Below, one piece after another: positions 43,638 through 57,103 of a stretch of 63,814 nucleotides of DNA. The stretch spans positions 1 through 63,814 of the forward strand of contig JAIEFT010000016.1 in the NCBI GenBank assembly GCA_029066805.1, in the 5' to 3' direction. This stretch comes from Clostridiales bacterium (lineage in GTDB: Bacteria > Bacillota > Clostridia > Christensenellales > Pumilibacteraceae). Position numbers and translations under genes: made by a program. The stretch's first letter is position 1. The number at the start of each line of letters is the position of its first letter. Below the pieces are notes generated by a model. That model did no database searches, was not told where the DNA came from, and saw nothing but the letters and a program-made list of their open reading frames with translations.

Positions 43638-44753
43638 ATGAAAGACGAAAGAATGGTAAAGCTGGCGCACAATCTTGTAAACTACTCGATAGCGGCTAAA
43701 AAAGGCGATAAAGTGCTGATAGAAGCGTTTGACGTGCCTTATCCGCTTGTTAACGAGATCATATCCGCGGTGTACGCAGCGGGCGCGCAGGCGTTTGTTA
43801 CCAACATAGATACGCGCGTTCGCGCAAAGCTGCTCAGCGGTGCGAGCGACGAGCAGCTTACGCTTTGGAGCAAGCTGGACGCCGAAGTCATGAGTAATAT
43901 GGACTGCTATATCGGCTTGCGCGGCGGGTTTAACAGCTACGAAAATTCTATTGTTCCGTCCGACCGTATGGACAAATACATGAGCATATATTCGCACCCC
44001 GTCCATCATGAAATACGCGTAAAAAAGACGCGTTGGGTGGTGCTTAGGTATCCTTCGCCGTCCATGGCGCAGCTTGCCGGTATGTCTACCGAGGAGTTTG
44101 AGGATCACTACTTTAACGTGTGCAACCTCGACTACGGAAAAATGGATAAAGCGATGGACGCGCTTGTAGCGTTAATGAACAAGACCGACAAAGTTAGGCT
44201 TGTGGCAAAGGATACCGACCTCACTTTCTCTATTAAGGATATACCTGCGGTCAAGTGCGCGGGGCTTTGCAACATTCCCGACGGCGAGGTGTACACTGCG
44301 CCCGTCAAGAACTCTGTAAACGGCGTGATTACGTACAACACGCCCACCGTGTACAACGGCTGCAAGTTCGACTGGGTAAAGCTCACGTTCAAGGACGGGA
44401 AAATAATCAAAGCCGAAAGCTCCAATAGTGAAAAATCGGAAGCGATTTTCAATACCGACGACGGCGCGCGGTTTGTAGGCGAGTTTGCTATCGGCGTCAA
44501 TCCGTATATAACGGAAGCAATTTGCGATATTCTGTTTGACGAAAAGATCATGGGCTCTATTCACTTCACTCCCGGCTGCTGCTACGACGACGCGTACAAC
44601 GGCAATATCTCCGCCGTGCATTGGGATTTGGTGCTGCGCCAGACCCCCGAAGTCGGCGGCGGACAGATTTACTTTGACGATGTGCTCATTCGCGACAACG
44701 GCAGGTTTGTTCTCGACGAGCTTAAGGGACTCAATCCCGAAAATCTCAAATAA
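43638..44753 (+). CDS. M29-family aminopeptidase
   Basis: 371 residues, AGGAG ~13 nt upstream. It matches thermophilic aminopeptidase (peptidase family M29): GEFAIGVNPYITEAICDILF, DEKIMGSIHF, YNGNISAVHWDLVL and GGGQIYFDDVLI, carrying the Glu/His/Asp metal ligands of the C-terminal domain. It removes N-terminal residues from peptides in the cytosol. A YcxB-like membrane protein gene follows 15 nt later. Confidence 0.88.
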   Translation: MKDERMVKLAHNLVNYSIAAKKGDKVLIEAFDVPYPLVNEIISAVYAAGAQAFVTNIDTRVRAKLLSGASDEQLTLWSKLDAEVMSNMDCYIGLRGGFNSYENSIVPSDRMDKYMSIYSHPVHHEIRVKKTRWVVLRYPSPSMAQLAGMSTEEFEDHYFNVCNLDYGKMDKAMDALVALMNKTDKVRLVAKDTDLTFSIKDIPAVKCAGLCNIPDGEVYTAPVKNSVNGVITYNTPTVYNGCKFDWVKLTFKDGKIIKAESSNSEKSEAIFNTDDGARFVGEFAIGVNPYITEAICDILFDEKIMGSIHFTPGCCYDDAYNGNISAVHWDLVLRQTPEVGGGQIYFDDVLIRDNGRFVLDELKGLNPENLK

Positions 44754-44768
44754 TCGGAGCTGATAATA

Positions 44769-45272
44769 ATGTTTGAATTAAAATACGCAATAACAGACGC
44801 CGACATAAAGTCGGAAAACAAAAAGATAGCTCTGTTCTATTTTTTGCTGTACTTTGCCGTCGCGGTAGTCGGATTGGCAGTGGGTATCGTTGCGGTGGTT
44901 ATAAACCCGCAAACGTCCATATTCGTGCTTGGGATAATCATACTCGTGTTTTCGGCATTGTTGCTGGCAATAGCGATACTTATGGCAATAGCGCCCAAAA
45001 ACTTGGTAACAAGCGTAATAGACGCGAGCGAGGACGAGCTTAACGTTGTTATAGATAAAACAGGTATAACGGTGGGCGAGCAAAACATTTCGCCGTTTGC
45101 AGATATTACAAAGATAAAAAACAGAAAGACATACCTTGTCGTGTACATGGGCAAGGACAAGGTGTTTATTGTTAAAGACAAAATCACTTCGGGGCAAAAG
45201 CTTGACGAGCTGTACACGTACATGACAGAGCGTCAGGGTAAAATGCTGTTAACGCAGACAGAAGAGAATTAA
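44769..45272 (+). CDS. YcxB-like membrane protein
   Basis: 167 residues. A short cytosolic start (MFELKYAITDADIKSENKKI) is followed by two adjacent hydrophobic segments (~21-43 and ~50-72), then a soluble domain with YcxB-type features (TGITVGEQNISPFADITKIK). The function of YcxB-like proteins is unknown. It is probably co-transcribed with the aminopeptidase. Confidence 0.65.
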   Translation: MFELKYAITDADIKSENKKIALFYFLLYFAVAVVGLAVGIVAVVINPQTSIFVLGIIILVFSALLLAIAILMAIAPKNLVTSVIDASEDELNVVIDKTGITVGEQNISPFADITKIKNRKTYLVVYMGKDKVFIVKDKITSGQKLDELYTYMTERQGKMLLTQTEEN

Positions 45273-45296
45273 GAATTCTGAATTATTCAAATCCGC

Positions 45297-45325
45297 TTGA
45301 CGAAAGGGGATTAAAGGATTATAAT
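45297..45325 (+). promoter_or_regulatory. Sigma-A promoter of gap
   Basis: TTGACG (45297-45302), 17-bp spacer and TATAAT (45320-45325), with a ~55-nt leader ending in CGGAGG. Confidence 0.8.
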
Positions 45326-45388
45326 AGCAGAGGTAAGCAAAAGCACATTGCTTATAAATAAATCAGACAATAAATTTCGGAGGTTTTT

Positions 45389-46459
45389 ATGGCAAACGTA
45401 AAAGTTGCAATCAATGGTTTCGGACGTATCGGACGTCTTGCGTTCCGTCAGATGTTCGGTGCAGAGGGTTACGAGATTGTAGCAATCAACGACTTGACAA
45501 GTCCCGCGATGCTCGCTAACTTGCTCAAGTACGACACTGCGCAGGGTGGCTACTGCGGCAGAATCGGCGAAGGCGTTCATACCGTCGCTTCCAAAGAGCC
45601 CGTATACGAAGAGGACGGCAAGACCGTTAAAGTCCCCGGCTCGATTACCGTAGACGGCAAAGAGATCACCATTTACGCCATGCCCAAAGCGCAGGATTTG
45701 CCTTGGGGCAAGCTTAAGGTAGACGTTGTGCTTGAATGCACAGGCTTCTACTGCTCGAAAGAGAAGTCCATGGCGCACATCAACGCAGGCGCTAAAAAGG
45801 TTGTTATTTCCGCTCCCGCCGGCAACGACCTTAAAACAATCGTTTACAGCGTAAACGAAAAGACGCTCACCAAAGCGGATCAAATCATTTCCGCGGCGAG
45901 CTGCACCACCAACTGCCTTGCTCCCATGGCTAAAGCGCTTAACGACTACGCGCCTATCCAGTCGGGTATCATGAGCACCATCCACGCCTATACCGGCGAC
46001 CAGATGATTCTTGACGGCCCGCACCGCAAAGGCGATATGCGCCGTGCCCGTGCCGGCGCTGCCAACATAGTTCCCAACTCGACCGGCGCAGCTAAGGCAA
46101 TCGGCTTGGTTATTCCCGAGCTCAACGGCAAGCTCATCGGCTCGGCACAGCGCGTGCCCGTTCCGACCGGCTCTACCACTATCCTTACCGCTGTTGTAAA
46201 GGGCAAGGACGTGACTAAGGAAGGCATCAATGCCGCTATGAAAGCCGCCGCTTCCGAATCCTACGGCTACAACGAAGACCCCATCGTTTCGTCCGACGTA
46301 ATCGGCATGCGCTACGGCTCGTTGTTCGACGCAACGCAGACCATGGTCAGCAAGGTTGCTGACGACCTTTACGAAGTGCAGGTTGTCGCATGGTACGACA
46401 ACGAGAATTCGTATACCAGCCAGATGGTCAGAACGATCAAATACTTCGCAGAGCTTTAA
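45389..46459 (+). CDS. gap: Glyceraldehyde-3-phosphate dehydrogenase
   Basis: 356 residues, CGGAGG ribosome binding site. This NAD-dependent glycolytic enzyme has the Rossmann motif INGFGRIGR, the catalytic cysteine in [12 protein letters not shown], and [10 protein letters not shown] and WYDNENSY near the end. It is ~20 residues longer than usual owing to an insert near residue 70-90 ([15 protein letters not shown]). The codon choice is visibly biased toward a few codons, typical of a highly expressed gene. Confidence 0.96.
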   Translation: MANVKVAINGFGRIGRLAFRQMFGAEGYEIVAINDLTSPAMLANLLKYDTAQGGYCGRIGEGVHTVASKEPVYEEDGKTVKVPGSITVDGKEITIYAMPKAQDLPWGKLKVDVVLECTGFYCSKEKSMAHINAGAKKVVISAPAGNDLKTIVYSVNEKTLTKADQIISAASCTTNCLAPMAKALNDYAPIQSGIMSTIHAYTGDQMILDGPHRKGDMRRARAGAANIVPNSTGAAKAIGLVIPELNGKLIGSAQRVPVPTGSTTILTAVVKGKDVTKEGINAAMKAAASESYGYNEDPIVSSDVIGMRYGSLFDATQTMVSKVADDLYEVQVVAWYDNENSYTSQMVRTIKYFAEL

Positions 46460-46479
46460 TCTGTTAAATACTAAATCGC

Positions 46480-46511
46480 AAAAAACTCCCCGAAATATCG
46501 GGGAGTTTTTT
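46480..46511. terminator. Terminator after gap
   Basis: AAAAACTCCCCGA / TCGGGGAGTTTTT, a 13-bp stem with a 4-nt loop. It also serves the converging small gene. Confidence 0.9.
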
Positions 46512-46530
46512 GTTGCGGAAATGAGTAACT

Positions 46531-46809
46531 CTATATAGCTGCAAAGCCTACCGACACGGCGGCGATAGCTATAGCAAGCGAAGCTAAGTCAATAAAGAAC
46601 GATATTTTGCACAGTATGTCTTTTTTGAACAGAAAGGCGAGCGGAGTGAGTATAGTTACGGAAACAAGCCCGACAATAGCAGTGGGGATCGCTATCAGCT
46701 GCAACGGCGTCGCAGAAAAAGATAATATCGCGCACGTGAGCGCGACGGCGTTTAATAGTATTACCGCCACGGCGAGGCACAGTGAAATTATTGGCACAAT
46801 CTTGTTCAT
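46531..46809 (-). CDS. Small three-helix membrane protein
   Basis: 92 residues with three hydrophobic segments (about 5-30, 36-58 and 70-91) and a short basic loop (FKKDILCK). No family is recognised. There is no Shine-Dalgarno sequence. Instead a TATACT box ends 6 nt before the ATG, with TTGATT 17 bp further upstream, so the mRNA is probably leaderless. The promoter supports it as a real gene despite its size. Confidence 0.55.
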   Translation of the reverse strand: MNKIVPIISLCLAVAVILLNAVALTCAILSFSATPLQLIAIPTAIVGLVSVTILTPLAFLFKKDILCKISFFIDLASLAIAIAAVSVGFAAI

Positions 46810-46815
46810 GCGAAT

Positions 46816-46844
46816 AGTATAACATTAAACGCATAAAAAATCAA
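46816..46844 (-). promoter_or_regulatory. Leaderless-type promoter of the 92-residue gene
   Basis: Minus strand: TTGATT (46844-46839), 17-bp spacer and TATACT (46821-46816), then six bases GCGAAT (plus strand) to the start codon at 46809. Confidence 0.6.
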
Positions 46845-47012
46845 AGGTTTTTTATTATGCGCAACTGCGTATATTTTGCATTAGCAAAATGCGTTAATAT
46901 TGCTAATACGGCGCAAAATCGATTTACAGGCAAGCATTTCGCTTGTATTATAGTAAGGATTTGATAGTCTGTCGAGTTTTTTGTGAAATTTTAGGAAATT
47001 TGTTATTATGGG

Positions 47013-48994
<1,982 letters not shown>

Positions 48995-49021
48995 AGCTGT
49001 GCAAACCTTGAACAAAAACAT

Positions 49022-49057
49022 GCGGTAAGCGATATACGGGAAGCTTGCCGCTTTTTT
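49022..49057 (+). terminator. Terminator after the CotH-like gene
   Basis: GCGGTAAGC / GCTTGCCGC stem with one wobble pair, followed by T6. Confidence 0.8.
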
Positions 49058-49058
49058 G

Positions 49059-49087
49059 TTGACAAAGCAGAAGAGCAGGTATATAAT
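49059..49087 (+). promoter_or_regulatory. Sigma-A promoter of the zinc-ribbon gene
   Basis: TTGACA (49059-49064), 17-bp spacer and TATAAT (49082-49087), a perfect match starting right after the upstream terminator. Confidence 0.85.
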
Positions 49088-49119
49088 ATAGCTGAAAGAA
49101 GAAACAAGAGGCTTTAGCT

Positions 49120-49671
49120 ATGATTTGTCCGCAATGCGGCTATGAAATGGGAAATAAAAGCAAGTGCCTTAGATGCGGCTACGAGGTAAAAACGCTGTCT
49201 GTGGTTACTCAAAAAGACGAGAATGAACAGGACGCGCGGCAACAACAGGAAAAAACCGAAGTTATCGATATCGACCCTTGCAACGTGTTTTTGACCCACC
49301 CTTACGGATACGAAGACGATTTCGGCACAGGATTCGGCAGTCCGTTCGACGATCCGTTTGTGTCGATTATAGACAGCTTATTCGGTGACCCTATAGGCGA
49401 TCTTTTGGGCGGGCTGTTCGGGTTTGACGTGTCGCCGCGTCATCAGCGCAGAGAAGAGCCGCCGCCTACCACGAGCAAAAAGAAGAAGCAAGGTCCTATC
49501 GTAGTGGTGGACGATATAGAGATTATCGAACCGAACAAAGACGATAAAGCAAAAAACAAAGAAGAACCGCGAATCGAAATTATCGAGCAAGACGATGACG
49601 AGCAGCACAAGAAGAAGTCCGAAAGCAAGATAAAAAACATGTTCAAGCGCAACAACAATAATCGTAAATAA
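49120..49671 (+). CDS. Zinc-ribbon protein with disordered acidic/basic tail
   Basis: 183 residues, AGAGG ~12 nt upstream. An N-terminal zinc ribbon MICPQCGYEMGNKSKCLRCG (C-x2-C ... C-x2-C) is followed by a Gly/Phe/Asp/Pro-rich middle (GTGFGSPFDDPF) and a long charged C-terminus alternating Lys/Glu/Asp, ending KNMFKRNNNNRK. No transmembrane helix. Function unknown. It is monocistronic with strong expression signals. Confidence 0.7.
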   Translation: MICPQCGYEMGNKSKCLRCGYEVKTLSVVTQKDENEQDARQQQEKTEVIDIDPCNVFLTHPYGYEDDFGTGFGSPFDDPFVSIIDSLFGDPIGDLLGGLFGFDVSPRHQRREEPPPTTSKKKKQGPIVVVDDIEIIEPNKDDKAKNKEEPRIEIIEQDDDEQHKKKSESKIKNMFKRNNNNRK

Positions 49672-49673
49672 TC

Positions 49674-49704
49674 AAATCGGATGCAAATATGCGTCCGATT
49701 TTTT
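49674..49704 (+). terminator. Terminator after the zinc-ribbon gene
   Basis: AAATCGGATGC / GCGTCCGATTT with a small loop and T6. Confidence 0.75.
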
Positions 49705-49713
49705 AATAATGTG

Positions 49714-49742
49714 TTGACATTTATACTTATATTGGGTATAAT
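49714..49742 (+). promoter_or_regulatory. Promoter of the AbrB/RelE pair
   Basis: TTGACA (49714-49719), 17-bp spacer and TATAAT (49737-49742), with a ~38-nt leader ending TGGAGG. Confidence 0.8.
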
Positions 49743-49784
49743 ATGGTATGAAAGTAAGAATTTCTAACAATATGGAGGTGCATA

Positions 49785-50045
49785 ATGTTAGCTGAATTAA
49801 GAACAAAATCTCAAATAACGATTCCCAAAGAAATAGTCAGTAGCTTAGGGTTATCCGAAGGTGATAAGCTGGAAGTGTACGAGAGAGACGGCGTGATTTG
49901 TCTCATGCCGGTTACTGTGTATCCCAAACGGTATGTGGATGAGTTGCATCGGGAAATCAATGAAATTAAATCGGATATAAATACGGGGAAGAAACCCACG
50001 TTTGACAGTATTGATGCATTGTTTGAGCAATTGGAGAGTAATTAA
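49785..50045 (+). CDS. AbrB-type antitoxin
   Basis: 86 residues with GGAGG. The N-terminal swapped-hairpin AbrB/MazE-like domain is clear (MLAELRTKSQITIPKEIVSS, LGLSEGDKLEVYERDG). The C-terminal half (SDINTGKKPTFDSIDALFEQ) should wrap and neutralise the toxin. Its stop overlaps the toxin start (TAATG), the usual antitoxin-toxin coupling. It probably represses the upstream promoter. Confidence 0.85.
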   Translation: MLAELRTKSQITIPKEIVSSLGLSEGDKLEVYERDGVICLMPVTVYPKRYVDELHREINEIKSDINTGKKPTFDSIDALFEQLESN

Positions 50046-50311
50046 TGGCTTTTCAAATAACATTTACCGATAGATTTCAAAAACATTATAAGGACTTAAA
50101 CGAAACAGAAAAGAAGCAGTTACGTAATAAATTGACTATACTATCGGAAAATCCTATGCATCCGTCGCTTCGTACAAAAAGAATACAAGGAACAGAGGAT
50201 TTATTTGAATGCAGCGTCAATATGGATATCCGTATTATTTGGTACTACGAGGGCACAACAATGATAATCCTTGTGGATATAGGTCATCATGATATATTGA
50301 AAAAATACTGA
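50045..50311 (+). CDS. RelE/ParE-superfamily toxin
   Basis: 88 residues, starting within the antitoxin stop codon. The RelE/YafQ-like fold shows as FTDRFQKHYKDLNETEKKQL, LRTKRIQGTEDLFECSVNMD, IRIIWYYEG and the C-terminal GHHDILKKY, where the His residues lie at the place of catalytic or rRNA-contacting residues. Probable ribosome-dependent mRNA endonuclease. Pairing with an AbrB-type antitoxin is known but less common than RHH or HTH antitoxins. Confidence 0.82.
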   Translation: MAFQITFTDRFQKHYKDLNETEKKQLRNKLTILSENPMHPSLRTKRIQGTEDLFECSVNMDIRIIWYYEGTTMIILVDIGHHDILKKY

Positions 50312-50348
50312 TAAATAGCTTTGTATATAGCAATTTGCAACAACAAAA

Positions 50349-50369
50349 CCCTCGCTCACAAAGCGAGGG
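50349..50369. terminator. Bidirectional terminator
   Basis: CCCTCGCT / AGCGAGGG stem with a 5-nt loop, between the converging toxin and RHH genes. Confidence 0.75.
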
Positions 50370-50391
50370 CTTTAGTTTGCATTATGCGAAA

Positions 50392-50541
50392 TCAGTCTTC
50401 GTTTAATTCTTTTATGTGCTTTCTCAAAACCAAATTAATATACTGCGAAAGCGATCGCTCGTCGCGCTCGGCTTCGGTCTTTAATTCCTCGAGTAAGTCC
50501 GAGTCTATCGTTATACTTATTTTCTCTTTTAACGGTTTCAT
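50392..50541 (-). CDS. 49-residue RHH (Arc/CopG-type) protein
   Basis: Minus-strand ATG at 50541 with GGAG upstream. The sequence MKPLKEKISITIDSDLLEEL continues KTEAERDERSLSQYINLVLR and ends KHIKELNED, the ribbon-helix-helix pattern of CopG/Arc antitoxins. It converges on the AbrB/RelE pair and has no adjacent toxin of its own, so it is an orphan antitoxin or small repressor. Confidence 0.75.
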   Translation of the reverse strand: MKPLKEKISITIDSDLLEELKTEAERDERSLSQYINLVLRKHIKELNED

Positions 50542-50631
50542 ATCAACTCCTACCTTTATTTTCTAATACAGTATAATATAAAATATGCAATTATCTTGAC
50601 TTATGCGTAAAGGTAGTATAAACTGCTACTT

Positions 50632-51012
50632 ATGAGCAAAATTAGGTTATTGAAAATTATCAGTATTTTTGTAATTTGTATCACTGCAACGGTTGCATTG
50701 ACGTTTGCTATTAATGCCGCTTTCAGACATGAAGAACCGTTAGTGTTTGTTACGGAAACGGGCAGTAAGTATCACAGCGGCGGTTGCGGGTATCTGTGGG
50801 CGAGCGCTATACCTATAGGGCAATATCAAGCCGACAAAAGCGGATATAAGCCGTGTTCGCGCTGCGGTGGAGAGCCGAGCGGAACAGTCACGGTCAATAA
50901 TTACGGTATGTCGTTTTGCATAAGCGCATTTACAGTCGGTACATCGGATTTTATAACATTAATTATTGTTTATTTTCTTAAAAAACGATTAAAAAGATTA
51001 GAATTGTATTAG
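50632..51012 (+). CDS. Small membrane protein with CGY...CSRC motif
   Basis: 126 residues. Two hydrophobic ends (about 8-28 and 97-115) flank a loop with VTETGSKYHSGGCGYLWASA ... GYKPCSRCGG. This His/Cys pattern is common in small domains attached to secreted nucleases and is probably metal-binding. The loop should be extracellular. There is no Shine-Dalgarno sequence. TTGACT-17-TAAACT ends 7 nt before the ATG, another leaderless candidate. Confidence 0.6.
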   Translation: MSKIRLLKIISIFVICITATVALTFAINAAFRHEEPLVFVTETGSKYHSGGCGYLWASAIPIGQYQADKSGYKPCSRCGGEPSGTVTVNNYGMSFCISAFTVGTSDFITLIIVYFLKKRLKRLELY

Positions 51013-51037
51013 AAATTCGGAAATGAAGATTTTTCTA

Positions 51038-51066
51038 TTGACATACTATGCAATGCGTGGTATTAT
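51038..51066 (+). promoter_or_regulatory. Promoter of the PadR operon
   Basis: TTGACA (51038-51043), 17-bp spacer and TATTAT (51061-51066). ATACTA (51043-51048) and TAGTAT (51075-51080) are inverted half-sites flanking the -10 box, a plausible PadR autoregulatory operator. Confidence 0.65.
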
Positions 51067-51139
51067 GCTATAGGTAGTATCAAGCAGCGCTAAATGCAGG
51101 CGCGATACAATACCGAGTAATTGTTTGAGGGAGGGCATA

Positions 51140-51451
51140 GTGGATGTTCAATTAAAAAAGGGCTTGCTTGAGCTATGCGTGCTGGCGTCGCTCAATAAAG
51201 AGGAGAGCTACGGGTACAAGATAATAAGCGACATCTCGCCGTATATAGAGATAAGCGAGAGTACGCTGTATCCGATACTCAAGCGGCTGGAATCAATGGG
51301 GTGTTTGACCACGCGTAGTAAGGAATACAACGGCAGGCTCAGAAAGTATTACATGATCACTCGGGCGGGCAAGGACAGAATAAAAGCTTCGCTCGACGAT
51401 CTGGACGATCTGAAAAGAATTTACGAATTTATTTATAAGGAAGGGCGCTGA
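51140..51451 (+). CDS. PadR-family transcriptional regulator
   Basis: 103 residues from GTG 51140, chosen because GGGAGG lies ~6 nt upstream. A TTG at 51125 is in frame but overlaps that site. It has a winged helix with the PadR pattern KKGLLELCVLASLNKEESYG, ISESTLYPILKRLESMG and RKYYMITRAGK. It heads a PadR-DUF1700-DUF4097 operon, a known arrangement in Firmicutes for envelope-stress sensing. Confidence 0.9.
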   Translation: MDVQLKKGLLELCVLASLNKEESYGYKIISDISPYIEISESTLYPILKRLESMGCLTTRSKEYNGRLRKYYMITRAGKDRIKASLDDLDDLKRIYEFIYKEGR

Positions 51452-51452
51452 C

Positions 51453-52208
51453 ATGACCAAATACGAATGGGAACATGAGCTAAAAAAGAACATACATCGT
51501 TTGCCGAGCGACGAGATAGCACGGGTGCTTGACTATTACAACGAGATGTTCGAGGACAATATAGAGCGCGGCAAGAGCGAGCGCGATATAATTAACGAAT
51601 TCGGCAATCCCGTAGACGTCGCCGATAAGATTTTGTCGGAATACGACGGAGAGCTTTTGCCGAATGATGGACACATTGCCACACCGTTCGACGCACCGTC
51701 GACGACGGCAAGAGCGAGCGAAACGAAAGAATCGGCTTACGATAGAATTTTCGACGGGCACGAGGACAACAAGTCCGACGAGCAAAGCGCCGATAAAAAC
51801 GTGAAAAGCGGCAGAACGGAGCGAAAATCAAACGAGCCCGTAGAGCGCGAAAAGATTTCCGAAACGGATAAACGCGATTTAAAGGTGTTGCTCTTTTTTG
51901 CGTTTAACGTTATAACGGGTTTTGGGTTTGTTTTTGCTGCTGCGATATTGTGGGTCGTGCTTGCTGCATTCACCGTTGCCGGGCTTAGCATGAGCGTAGG
52001 CGGTGTGTACGCGGTTATAGTGTCGTTCGGTCCGATGTTTACAGGTGGGTTCGGTTCGGGACTTGCGCAGCTCGGCATAGGCATAGCGTGCGTCGGCTTG
52101 GGTGTGATTTTAGTAGTATGTTGCGTCAAGCTGATACGGTTATATGTACAGGTTACAAAAAAGATATTCAACGGCATTTTCAAGGTCGGTAAAAAGGAGA
52201 GAGCATGA
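51453..52208 (+). CDS. DUF1700 (HAAS) membrane protein
   Basis: 251 residues, one base after the PadR stop. The N-terminal DUF1700/HAAS helical domain is clear (MTKYEWEHELKKNIHRLPSD, FGNPVDVADKIL). A disordered charged linker (~70-140) follows, then two or three transmembrane helices (about 145-172, 178-203, 208-232) and a basic end. The HAAS domain is thought to signal to the partner PadR regulator. It overlaps the next gene by 4 nt. Confidence 0.82.
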   Translation: MTKYEWEHELKKNIHRLPSDEIARVLDYYNEMFEDNIERGKSERDIINEFGNPVDVADKILSEYDGELLPNDGHIATPFDAPSTTARASETKESAYDRIFDGHEDNKSDEQSADKNVKSGRTERKSNEPVEREKISETDKRDLKVLLFFAFNVITGFGFVFAAAILWVVLAAFTVAGLSMSVGGVYAVIVSFGPMFTGGFGSGLAQLGIGIACVGLGVILVVCCVKLIRLYVQVTKKIFNGIFKVGKKERA

Positions 52209-53041
52209 AACGCACAAGGAAAATATTTGCCGTCGGTGCGGCGATTCTGATAATTGGGATTGTCGTTTGGATAGTGGGCATGTCTATTATAGACTGGAAT
52301 TTCAATGGGCTGGATACTACCAAATATACTGCAAAATCATTTACTTGCGACGCAGAGGTCAAAAGCATAAGCGTAAGCCTTTCGTCGTTCCCGTTGACGG
52401 TCAAGAAGGGCGACAAAGTTTCGCTAGACTACTACGAGGCGGATAATTCGGAAGTGTTTGTAGAGGAAAAGGACGGCGTACTGTCGATTGTGGAAAACTA
52501 CAAATATAAGCCGTTTAAGAGTGGCTTGTTCAACATGGGCAGAAGCTCGCACAAGTTTACGCTCACGATCGTTTCGGGCGCTAAGCTCGAAATAAAGGGT
52601 GCAAACAGCGATGTTTCTATCGAAGATATCGACTTTGAGGAATTTTCTATGAACAGTACCAATGCCGAAATCTGCTTTGCACGTGTGCAGTTTGGCAAGC
52701 TGAATATCGACGTGACCAACTGCGATATAGATATGGACGATTGCAAAGCGTCCGATATGATTGTAGACGCTACCAATATTGATATCACTGTCAAGAATTG
52801 TGAATTCGATTCGGTCGTAATTGACGGGACAAATGTCGATTGTGAGTTGGAAAGAGTGACGCTTGACAAGCTGTCCGTCGACGCCGTTAATTTAGACGCT
52901 GATATAGTGATAGTCGGTATCGAGAGCGAGTATACCGTACAAGCCAAAGGACGAGGCATGCCTACTAACCGCACGGGTACAACCGACAAGCTTATAGAGC
53001 TAAGCGCAGTAAACAGCGATGTTGAGCTTAAATTTGTTTAA
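52205..53041 (+). CDS. DUF4097 membrane-anchored protein
   Basis: 278 residues, ATGA overlap with the DUF1700 gene. One N-terminal transmembrane helix (~9-28) is followed by a beta-solenoid of short repeats (LEIKGANSDVSIEDIDFEEF, IDVTNCDIDMDDCK, IDGTNVDCELE), typical of DUF4097 adhesin-like domains. It lies outside the membrane with presumed scaffold or sensing roles. It is the last gene of the operon before a strong terminator. Confidence 0.82.
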   Translation: MKRTRKIFAVGAAILIIGIVVWIVGMSIIDWNFNGLDTTKYTAKSFTCDAEVKSISVSLSSFPLTVKKGDKVSLDYYEADNSEVFVEEKDGVLSIVENYKYKPFKSGLFNMGRSSHKFTLTIVSGAKLEIKGANSDVSIEDIDFEEFSMNSTNAEICFARVQFGKLNIDVTNCDIDMDDCKASDMIVDATNIDITVKNCEFDSVVIDGTNVDCELERVTLDKLSVDAVNLDADIVIVGIESEYTVQAKGRGMPTNRTGTTDKLIELSAVNSDVELKFV

Positions 53042-53066
53042 TATATATTTATAGTTACAGCAACAC

Positions 53067-53096
53067 AAAACCCACGTTCGTAGGAACGTGGGTTTT
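53067..53096. terminator. Bidirectional terminator
   Basis: AAAACCCACGTTC / GAACGTGGGTTTT with a 4-nt loop. It serves the PadR operon and the converging nifJ gene. Confidence 0.9.
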
Positions 53097-53124
53097 GTTG
53101 TTTATCAATATAAAGTTTTATTTG

Positions 53125-53150
53125 CTACTTTCTTGTTCACAAGAAAGTAG
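53125..53150. repeat. Short perfect hairpin 3' of nifJ
   Basis: CTACTTTCTTG-TTCA-CAAGAAAGTAG lies just past the nifJ stop codon. It has no T tract on either strand. It may protect the nifJ mRNA 3' end. Confidence 0.5.
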
Positions 53151-53158
53151 GGAATAAA

Positions 53159-56716
<3,558 letters not shown>

Positions 56717-56776
56717 TTATAACGGGATTATGTGTTGCAGTGCGGTCTTATTATGTAACTACATCGCAACCTTTAT

Positions 56777-56805
56777 ATTATATATCGCTGTGCGAACAAA
56801 GTCAA
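56777..56805 (-). promoter_or_regulatory. Promoter of nifJ
   Basis: Minus strand: TTGACT (56805-56800), 17-bp spacer and TATAAT (56782-56777), giving a ~70-nt leader that ends in GGAGG. Confidence 0.8.
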
Positions 56806-56833
56806 GATAAAACCGCTAATTTTAACAAATCGA

Positions 56834-56862
56834 TTGACACAAAAGACAACTTGTTGTAGAAT
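56834..56862 (+). promoter_or_regulatory. Promoter of gatCA
   Basis: TTGACA (56834-56839), 17-bp spacer and TAGAAT (56857-56862), ~29 nt before the gatC ATG. Confidence 0.75.
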
Positions 56863-56890
56863 GTTATTCGGAAGAAATTTGGAGTGCGCT

Positions 56891-57103
56891 ATGACAAAAC
56901 CGATGACAAAACAAGATATTTTACGCCTCTCAAGCGATAACGGTCTGTCGCTTTCGGCGGAGGAATGCGAAAGAACGGAAGCGCATATCCAAAAGCAGTT
57001 ATATAGCTTTGCTGCGCTTGAAAGTATAAATACCGATAATGTAGAGCCTACCTTCGACTTGCAGGGCAAGGGTCGGTTTACGGTGAGTAGGTGCGGCGAA
57101 TGA
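56891..57103 (+). CDS. gatC: Glutamyl-tRNA(Gln) amidotransferase subunit C
   Basis: 70 residues from ATG 56891 with GGAG upstream. It is shorter than typical GatC (~95) but keeps the order of conserved parts: an N-terminal helix (MTKQDILRLSSDNGLSLSAE), a second helix ending FAALESINTDNVEPTFD, and a short tail. It serves as a scaffold between GatA and GatB. Its TGA overlaps the gatA ATG (57100-57103). Confidence 0.75.
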   Translation: MTKPMTKQDILRLSSDNGLSLSAEECERTEAHIQKQLYSFAALESINTDNVEPTFDLQGKGRFTVSRCGE

